Below, one piece after another: positions 7,723 through 13,930 of a DNA stretch of 41,836 bases (its first letter is position 1; every line of letters starts with the position of its first letter). Below the pieces are notes generated by a model. The model was not told the origin of the DNA. It did no database searches and saw only the letters and a list, made by a program, of their open reading frames with translations. Position numbers and translations under genes: made by a program. This stretch comes from Verrucomicrobium sp. BvORR106 (GTDB lineage Bacteria > Verrucomicrobiota > Verrucomicrobiia > Verrucomicrobiales > Verrucomicrobiaceae), in the NCBI RefSeq assembly GCF_000739655.1, contig NZ_BATR01000042.1, forward strand, positions 1 to 41,836. Reading direction: 5' to 3'.

Positions 7723-9249
7723 CTACCTGCTTTCCTGGGGAGCACCAGCGGCCTTGCCCAGAACGTGCAGCCGGGCGATGCGGCGGATCTCGTTGATCGT
7801 TCGCCGGTTCGTCACGTCACCATGCCACGTGGGCACGATTAGTTCAGACTCTGCGCCGTCCAGATGAGCGCTTTCGTAGGGCACCACACCGTCGCTGGAC
7901 TTGGTTGGGTCTGAAGTCTCGAACAGTTCACCGATGATCGTGTGATACTTGGCCCGGATGGGCTGTCGGGAGAGATCCAAAATCAGCGGATGATCTGGCT
8001 GCATGGACTTGATGCCGTCCACACCGAATCCATCGAACCGTCCCCGGTTGGGATTGATGTGGGCCAGATCGAGCCGGGCCACCGCGGTGACCAGATCCAC
8101 CATCTGCCCAGGGGTACGCACCATGGAGGATCCCCAGCGCCCCAGCCAGCTCCCTGCCATGCGGCTGCCCCGGTGTGGTGTGTTCATGAAGATGATCCGC
8201 TTCACATCCGGATTGGCGTGAAAGATCAGCATGTTGCGCAGCTCATCCCGCAGGGGGGCATCGAGCTGCAGCTGGTCAGGCGCACAGGCGAACCAGGTGT
8301 TCCAGAAGACGTCCTTGGACTCCGTGACCTGCATCCGGGCGACCAGCCCACCCATGCTGTGGCCTATGACCAGGATGTTCTTGAACGCAGCATCGTTCCC
8401 CTCGGGATCCACGCTCCCTTTCAGTTCAGCCAGGGCCTGGCGGAACCAGGTGGAGGAGGACACCACCGGTAAACCCGTGGGATAGACGTAGTACCAGCAT
8501 TGAATCCGTGGTCCCAACTCCGGATCGGCCATCAATGCGGCCGCATGCGCCTGCCAGATGTGAGGATCGGCCATCAGGCCGTGGATGAAGATCACCGGCA
8601 CCTTGTCGGCGCGGTAGGGCTCCATGAGGTAGAGCCCGTTTCGGGTGACGTAGTTGCCAGGCCGCATCAGGCCTCCCACCGTGGCAGAGACAAAGGTGGC
8701 GGGCTGGAGTGACTTCCTCACCGGCATGGAGAAGTCCGCCGCAACCGGCCACGGGCGGTCTCCGGCCGTCACTTCGCTCAAGGCGCGCGGGTCGGCGAGT
8801 TTCAGCGTCGCTTGCTGATTCCCATCGAACTGCAGCAGCGCCGTCATGGGCAGGAACTGTCCCTTTTCCGGGGTGAACTTGCTGGTGGCTTCGCCCTCCC
8901 GAGGCTTGTGAATGGCGAGGTAGGGGGCTCCAATGCCCTTGCGGCGAAGCCGGGCATATTCCGGGGTGCGTCGGGTTTCCAGCGCCAACGGGCGGACTTT
9001 GTCGATCAAGGCAGGTTGCCAGACATCGTGGCCAGAGCCTCGGGCAAGTCCAGGGTCGATCCGCACTGTCCAAGGGCCGTCACGGCCCGGCAGGGTCACG
9101 GTTTGCGGCCACTGGTGGGGAGGCTGATCACTTAGCTTTTGGACGACATCGGTGACCGCTTCGCGGTACCGGCTCACGGCCACCTCACGACCAAAGGGAG
9201 TGAGGTTCTCCTTCCCCAGCACTTTCCAGGCCGAGGCCGCCCGATCCAT
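7723..9249 (-). CDS. Alpha/beta-hydrolase (lipase/esterase-like), 5' end frameshifted
   Basis: The 508-aa frame holds an N-terminal region of about 215 residues without recognised family, then an alpha/beta-hydrolase: oxyanion HG at 223-224, nucleophile elbow GHSMGG at 296-301 (Ser298), a probable acid in SSDGVVPYES and a probable catalytic His in PTWHGD near the end. The region between the HG and Ser motifs includes PVVSSSTWFR. The frame starts abruptly at an ATG directly after a run of seven C on the coding strand, with an in-frame stop at 9280-9282. A lipoprotein signal peptide is encoded just upstream in another frame (9250-9356). One extra C would join them, so the native protein is probably a membrane-anchored lipase-like lipoprotein. 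The substrate is unknown. Confidence 0.8.
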   Translation of the reverse strand: MDRAASAWKVLGKENLTPFGREVAVSRYREAVTDVVQKLSDQPPHQWPQTVTLPGRDGPWTVRIDPGLARGSGHDVWQPALIDKVRPLALETRRTPEYARLRRKGIGAPYLAIHKPREGEATSKFTPEKGQFLPMTALLQFDGNQQATLKLADPRALSEVTAGDRPWPVAADFSMPVRKSLQPATFVSATVGGLMRPGNYVTRNGLYLMEPYRADKVPVIFIHGLMADPHIWQAHAAALMADPELGPRIQCWYYVYPTGLPVVSSSTWFRQALAELKGSVDPEGNDAAFKNILVIGHSMGGLVARMQVTESKDVFWNTWFACAPDQLQLDAPLRDELRNMLIFHANPDVKRIIFMNTPHRGSRMAGSWLGRWGSSMVRTPGQMVDLVTAVARLDLAHINPNRGRFDGFGVDGIKSMQPDHPLILDLSRQPIRAKYHTIIGELFETSDPTKSSDGVVPYESAHLDGAESELIVPTWHGDVTNRRTINEIRRIARLHVLGKAAGAPQESR

Positions 9250-9356
9250 GGGGGGGACTGGAGTGGCGAGCCTCCCCCGCTACCAGCGCAGGAAGGGAAC
9301 GTAAGAGCCGTGAGAACAAACAGACCTGAGATGGCTCGCAATGGGGGCATCGGCAT
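9250..9356 (-). other. Out-of-frame lipoprotein signal peptide for the 7723-9249 hydrolase
   Basis: From the ATG at 9356 this frame reads a basic start, a hydrophobic core (ISGLFVLTALTF), then PSC-AGSGGGS with a lipobox-like Cys23: a convincing lipoprotein export signal and Gly/Ser spacer. It runs into the C7 tract at 9250-9256, one base out of phase with the hydrolase. It is best read as the true 5' end of that gene, displaced by a missing base. Confidence 0.65.
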
Positions 9357-9420
9357 CGCTGCGACAAAAAACGCAGGCGCTAAGGTGCGCAATCAATCTT
9401 TGCGCGGAAGCGGGAGGAGA

Positions 9421-9497
9421 AAAGTAGTGTGGAGCTTCAGCTCGTCAGTTGCGCGTTTCACGTCATGCAACGCCAGGCTAAAGCCCAGCACTACTTT
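9421..9497. repeat. REPIN-like element, inverted relative to the 228-302 copy
   Basis: This 77-bp imperfect palindrome runs from AAAGTAGTG to GCACTACTTT, with AGCTTCAGCT near one end and AGGCTAAAGCC near the other. Its reverse complement aligns along its whole length with 228-302, including flanking GGCTGGC. It sits between the hydrolase signal and a secreted-protein stop codon. Confidence 0.75.
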
Positions 9498-9509
9498 CAA
9501 CAGCCAGCC

Positions 9510-10406
9510 TTACAGTCCTGGAGGACGCTCTTTGATCGAGCGACCTTTGGGCTTGTTGTCGGCCACCGGGGCGCTGGGGTCGTAGGTCTCGCCACCGACG
9601 ACGCCGATGCTCTGGTCCGCCTGGACTACGAGTTCAGGACGGTCCGACTTGTTCTCCTTGTGGTAAGCGCGGCGGATGATCTTGCCCTGGGTGTCCACGC
9701 ACACATGGGCGTAGATGTGGGGAGCCGCCATGAAGAGGATGTGAAGCTTGTTTTCCCGGTCCACGGTGACCTGGGGGTCGGCAGAAACCAGAATGCAGGC
9801 TCCCAAGGAGAAGGTGGCCAGCTTGAGCCCGGTCTTCTCATCAAGCAGACGGACATACAGGTAGGACCGGTCAAAGTCGCGCAGCACCGAGAGGGAATAC
9901 TTGCGGATCTGGCCCTCGCCAGGAAGGCCAGGGGGCACGCCGAAGTTGAGGTTGGGGATGTCCAGTGGGCGGGCGTCCACGAACTGGGCCCGGGCCTTGT
10001 TCGAGATGAAGTATTGCTGGGACGGCGGGTGGTACACGCTGGCGGCGATGGTGTACTGGCCGTACTCGGAGAAGGAGTAGGAGTCGGAGATGAGGATTTT
10101 GCGGCTGATGCTCGCGCCAGACTTGAAGATGATGCTCTCGTCTGAGTTCAGACGGATGGTCGGCACCTGGTTGCCAGCGGGATTGATGACCTCAAAGGCG
10201 AGCCAGGCCAGGCCGTTGGGTCCACCCATCACCACATCCGTGCCGGAGCGGTTGTTGATGGTGATGGTGGCCTCCACGGCCTCATAGGTGAGGTAGGTGG
10301 CCTTGTTGAGTTTGACGTTTGTCAGGAACTGGGCGTGGGCCTGGGTAGACCATGCACCCATGGCCAAGGCAACAAACAGGACAAGGCGGGAGAGTCGGGA
10401 AGGCAT
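9510..10406 (-). CDS. Secreted protein of unknown function
   Basis: This 298-aa protein has a clear signal peptide ending at AHA (about residue 25). I recognise no family. Residues 27-140 alternate beta-type hydrophobic patterns (NKATYLTYEAVEATITINN) as in immunoglobulin-like domains; the middle has LPGEGQIRKYSLSV and a YLYVRLLDE strand; two Cys (in GACILV and AHVCVD) could form a disulfide. The C-terminus is charged and Pro-rich. It lies 86 bases downstream of the pseudokinase/FGE gene on the same strand, so it may be the last gene of that signalling operon. Its predicted extracytoplasmic location matches the sensor domains encoded upstream. Confidence 0.75.
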   Translation of the reverse strand: MPSRLSRLVLFVALAMGAWSTQAHAQFLTNVKLNKATYLTYEAVEATITINNRSGTDVVMGGPNGLAWLAFEVINPAGNQVPTIRLNSDESIIFKSGASISRKILISDSYSFSEYGQYTIAASVYHPPSQQYFISNKARAQFVDARPLDIPNLNFGVPPGLPGEGQIRKYSLSVLRDFDRSYLYVRLLDEKTGLKLATFSLGACILVSADPQVTVDRENKLHILFMAAPHIYAHVCVDTQGKIIRRAYHKENKSDRPELVVQADQSIGVVGGETYDPSAPVADNKPKGRSIKERPPGL

Positions 10407-10492
10407 GGAGCAGAGAAGAGTGAAGGTGAAGGGCGGGTGGATGAGAACCGGAGCGCTGCCAGATGTTCAATCCGGCGGGGTGCTCCATCAGA

Positions 10493-12745
10493 TCAGGACT
10501 TGGATTTGGTGTCCATCTCTGGCGCCTTGTCGCTGACGGTGCGGAAACCCCGGGCCAAGGTGGCCTCTGAGGCAGACTGGGCATAGGTGCGGCTGGAGAG
10601 GACGTTACTGGGCGTCTTCTGGGCGAAGTGCCCACCCCGTACCACCGGCACGAGAAGGTCAGGGTAGTCTGGGTGCGTGCTCCAGGTGGAGGTCCACTCC
10701 TCGACGTTGCCCGCCATTCCGGCGATCCCTTCCGGGCTGAGGTCTTCGACGATCTTGTTCACGGGGGCCCAGTAGTTGTAGCCGTCCACGTCACCGCCCT
10801 TGCCTTTCGGGTCGTAGTCGGTGCCCAAGTTGGCGGAAGCGGGGCGGTTTTCGGTGCCCCAGGGGAAGGCTCGGCCGTCGGTGCCACGTGCGCCTCTTTC
10901 CCATTCTTCCTCGCTGGGAAGGCGGTGACCCCGCCATTTGGCGAAGGCAAATGCGTCCCACCAGTCCACATTCACGATGGGACAGTTGAGGTCCATGGGC
11001 TGGTTGTTGAAGAAGCCTCCCGTGCGTGCGGCCGCGAGATAGGCTTCCCAGCGTTCAGGACGGTGATTCTTCTTCGCCTTGGGCTGGTCTGGATGGTCGT
11101 AGGCCTTGGCTGCCGCGGAATCTTTTTCCAAGGCGTCCAAAAACATCGCGTACTGCCCGATGGTGACCTCGTGGGTATCCATCCAGAAGGCGGGGAGTTC
11201 CTTGGTCTCGCCACGGCGGAAGAGGAACTTCCCTTCCGGGATGAGCTTCATGGTCTGCTCGACCGGTGCGGCCAGCTTGGGGCCACCCGTGATGCGCTGC
11301 ACCACTACGGCACCCAGGCCGATCAGAAGCACACCGGCGACCGCATATGCCCACACTGGTACCCGCGACTGGCGGGCAGACTCAATCACCTGGGCTTCCT
11401 TGGTGTCCGCCCGTTTCAGCAAGCTGCGCTCACGGAACTCTTCTTGAAACTCAATCGCCTGCTGGCGGAGACCTTCCCAGTCCAGGTTCTCCTTCACCAA
11501 GTCGTCTATCAGATGCCGGGCCCGGGGGCCATCCGCGATGGTGCGGAGCATGTAGAGCAGCTTCTTGGTATCGGCGACGAAGTCACGGGTGCGACTGCCC
11601 GCTGGACGGAAGACGTTGACGATGCTGGCCTGATGTTCGCTGTCCACGAAGACATCGCGGCCGGACAGCATGCGGTAATGATAGCCACGGTGGGTGGCAT
11701 AACTCATGGCCTCTGCGATGTGCCCGATGATATCAGCGAGGATCTTCTCCCCAAACTTTTCACCGGTCTCGTGCAGCTTGTCCACGGTCATGCCATGCGG
11801 CATCTCCCGTGTGTAGAAGTGATAGCGACCAATCTGGAGGCCCTCATAGAGAGGGGCGATGCGGGGGTGTGCCACCGCTGCCTTCACGCGCTGCCGCTCC
11901 TGGAAGTCGGAGATGGCGCTCGGGTTGACGATCTTTTCCGGTTTGAGCACGACGAGCACCACCTCGCGATGCACGCCCTGCTGCACGGCGATGTAGGACT
12001 CCGTGTCCGGCTCGGCGTAGAGCCGTTCCTTGATGATGTAATTTCCCAGGACCGTTTCCGGGGCCAGCAGGGGAGGTTTCTTGTACTCTTCGTCCTCGTC
12101 GGCGCTCACTAGCGCGGCCTGAAGCACCCCGGTATCGCTTCCTGAGACAGGGACGGCACGTGCCACCTTGCCCGGACCGGTGCCGACCACTGCCGTGGCT
12201 CGTGCCGTTTGGGCCGGAGGTTTGACGGGTTTGGGTGCCTCATTCTTGTGGGGAGCCGCCGCAGGAGCGACCGGGCGCGGTACTTTGGCGGTGGCTTGGG
12301 AGGCCTGGACCACTGCGGGCGCGGTCGCGGCCGCCTGCACGACGACTGCCTCAAGATTCTGCCCGGAAGCGGAGACGGTGACGGCTGCTTCCTTGATGAT
12401 GCTGATCAGTTTGGAGACCGGCACAGGATCGTAAACGAGGGGGCATCCATTGATGGCCTCCTCAAAGCCCGTGAGGTCATAGCGGCTGGTGAAGACCGTT
12501 TGCAGCTCGGGAAACTTTTCCGTGATGGCGTCGCGCAAGTCGAAGCCGGTGAACTCTCCCAGAACGCCTTCGCAGATCAGCACGTTCAGCTCGAGGAGGT
12601 TCTGCGCCAAGCCCACCGCCGTTTCCGCGTCATCGGCTTCATGCACGGTGTACCCCTGTTCTGCGAGGCTCGCCACCCGTGTGGCGCGAACTTCAGCATT
12701 TGGGTCAACATACAGGACTACCATCGCTTGGGGGGATCCGTTCAC
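10493..12745 (-). CDS. Pseudo-receiver / pseudokinase / transmembrane / FGE-sulfatase-fold protein
   Basis: This 750-aa mosaic begins with a response-receiver-like domain (8-122) lacking the phospho-Asp (LICEG at 56-60) and the KP Lys (DP at 106-107). A Pro/Ala linker (130-230) follows. A protein-kinase fold (233-440) has no glycine loop; HRDLKP..N reads YRMLSG..D (357-364) and DFG reads NVF (377-379), so it should be catalytically dead. A membrane helix spans about 464-483. The rest (498-740) is an FGE/SUMF1/PvdO-like domain with HEVTIGQYAMF, HRLPSEEEWERGAR, GNVEEWT and RGG. The FGE catalytic Cys pair is absent. GTG at 12745 overlaps the upstream stop (GTGA), implying translational coupling; ATG at 12724 is an alternative start. 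It may relay an external signal to partners. Confidence 0.87.
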   Translation of the reverse strand: MNGSPQAMVVLYVDPNAEVRATRVASLAEQGYTVHEADDAETAVGLAQNLLELNVLICEGVLGEFTGFDLRDAITEKFPELQTVFTSRYDLTGFEEAINGCPLVYDPVPVSKLISIIKEAAVTVSASGQNLEAVVVQAAATAPAVVQASQATAKVPRPVAPAAAPHKNEAPKPVKPPAQTARATAVVGTGPGKVARAVPVSGSDTGVLQAALVSADEDEEYKKPPLLAPETVLGNYIIKERLYAEPDTESYIAVQQGVHREVVLVVLKPEKIVNPSAISDFQERQRVKAAVAHPRIAPLYEGLQIGRYHFYTREMPHGMTVDKLHETGEKFGEKILADIIGHIAEAMSYATHRGYHYRMLSGRDVFVDSEHQASIVNVFRPAGSRTRDFVADTKKLLYMLRTIADGPRARHLIDDLVKENLDWEGLRQQAIEFQEEFRERSLLKRADTKEAQVIESARQSRVPVWAYAVAGVLLIGLGAVVVQRITGGPKLAAPVEQTMKLIPEGKFLFRRGETKELPAFWMDTHEVTIGQYAMFLDALEKDSAAAKAYDHPDQPKAKKNHRPERWEAYLAAARTGGFFNNQPMDLNCPIVNVDWWDAFAFAKWRGHRLPSEEEWERGARGTDGRAFPWGTENRPASANLGTDYDPKGKGGDVDGYNYWAPVNKIVEDLSPEGIAGMAGNVEEWTSTWSTHPDYPDLLVPVVRGGHFAQKTPSNVLSSRTYAQSASEATLARGFRTVSDKAPEMDTKSKS

Positions 12746-13806
12746 TTGGGAAAGAGAGCATTGTCCAGACCAGCGGGGGCGCTGGGTTGTGACGAGAAGT
12801 CGAGCAAGTCCCCAGGTTGGGCCTGTTCTCCAGCCAGTTTGTTCTGGTAGAACAGCTTAACGACGAATCCGTGGAAGGTTCTCCGGCCGAGGTCCCGCAC
12901 TTCTTCAGGCTTGGGTGGCGGAAGATCGTACACGACGTCCACCAGCTCCTCGTTGGCATCCTTCCAGTTCACCGGGGCAGAGACCCAGTTGAGGGTAGGG
13001 GCGGCTGCACGGGCTTGCTCAACCCGTTCGCCGTTCACTTTTTCAAAGAGGAACACGTGAATGTCCATCTGGGCGGGATCAATGACCGTGCCGGGGGTGG
13101 CGATCAGCGGGACGCGCACGGCAATGCGTTCGCCCTTGGTCACGGTGGGATCCTTGATGATCGTGCAGGCACCCAAAGTAATGGGGCTGCCAGATGACGC
13201 TGGAGCGGTCAGTTCAGGACGGCCGGTGCCGCCGCTGAGCTTGGCCTTGGCGAGAGAGGCGTACCCGCCAGCCCCGGCTTCGCCCATGGCGGCGATCGAG
13301 CGCCAAAGGGCTTCTGCCTTGGTCATGATGCCCATGGCCTCATAAGAGAGGGCCATTTCAGACAGAATTTCAGGATGGTTGGGCTGCTGAAGGTCTGCCT
13401 GCCGGAAGGCCTGAAGCGAGCCCTGCATGTCCCCCTGGGAGCGGGCCTGACGGCCGACCGCCAGGGCCTCCAGAATCTGTGGCTGCGTCAACTCCCGCCC
13501 TGCGGGCAGGAGTGGTCGCTGCGAGGCGGCGACCGGTACCGGTGCCGGTGCCGGCAGGGGAGCAGCTGTCGAAAGCGTCGCGGGAGGCTGCGGAGTGGGC
13601 GCAGGCTGCGGGATCACCCCAGCTGGGTTGGAGGGTTCCAAACCCACCGGGGTGGCACCAGACTGCCGGGCTTCGTTGCCGGATCGGAGGCCGAGCGCCC
13701 AGACGACTCCGGCCACTGTGATCCCGGCCAGCGTGTACAAGGCAGCTTGAGCCACATGGTGGGACTTATTGGATTCGGGACTGAGGATGGCAACAGGCTT
13801 GGCCAT
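12742..13806 (-). CDS. Membrane-anchored TPR-like protein with C-terminal beta domain
   Basis: This 354-aa protein has a short cytoplasmic N-terminus, one membrane helix (about 18-40), a Pro/Ala linker (50-100), and helical repeats of tetratricopeptide type (about 105-190: ILEALAVGRQARSQGD, AFRQADLQQPNHPE, LSYEAMGIMTKAEALW). A predicted beta domain (205-330) contains GERIAVRVPL and MDIHVFLFEKVNG. I do not recognise that C-terminal domain. Its stop overlaps the start of the pseudokinase/FGE gene by four bases and it follows the Ser/Thr kinase gene by 124 bases, so a scaffold or partner role in that signalling system is plausible. No catalytic motif is visible. Confidence 0.82.
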   Translation of the reverse strand: MAKPVAILSPESNKSHHVAQAALYTLAGITVAGVVWALGLRSGNEARQSGATPVGLEPSNPAGVIPQPAPTPQPPATLSTAAPLPAPAPVPVAASQRPLLPAGRELTQPQILEALAVGRQARSQGDMQGSLQAFRQADLQQPNHPEILSEMALSYEAMGIMTKAEALWRSIAAMGEAGAGGYASLAKAKLSGGTGRPELTAPASSGSPITLGACTIIKDPTVTKGERIAVRVPLIATPGTVIDPAQMDIHVFLFEKVNGERVEQARAAAPTLNWVSAPVNWKDANEELVDVVYDLPPPKPEEVRDLGRRTFHGFVVKLFYQNKLAGEQAQPGDLLDFSSQPSAPAGLDNALFPK

Positions 13807-13860
13807 GAAGAATTTTAGAAAAAGGTGATCCTAGGGGCTGGAGCAAGGGGTGTCAATCAT

Positions 13861-13884
13861 CCACTCCCTTGTGCGAGGGAGTGG
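13861..13884. other. Intergenic 8-bp hairpin between kinase and TPR genes
   Basis: A perfect stem CCACTCCC / GGGAGTGG has the loop TTGTGCGA. No U tract follows on the minus strand, so it is not a canonical terminator for the kinase gene. It may attenuate or process the operon transcript, or be a dispersed hairpin (compare 2591-2604). Confidence 0.5.
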
Positions 13885-13930
13885 TTAATTGTCGCAGAAC
13901 GTGGACAACCGGATCGCTCCGGCGCTCAAC

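Noticed and set aside
10493-11300. FGE-fold domain as a diversity-generating retroelement target
   Set aside because: C-type-lectin/FGE folds are common DGR targets, but no reverse transcriptase or template repeat was seen.
10628-12112. Plus-strand open frame opposite the pseudokinase/FGE gene
   Set aside because: It is antisense to a gene with recognisable domains and contains only His/Gly/Val-rich sequence.
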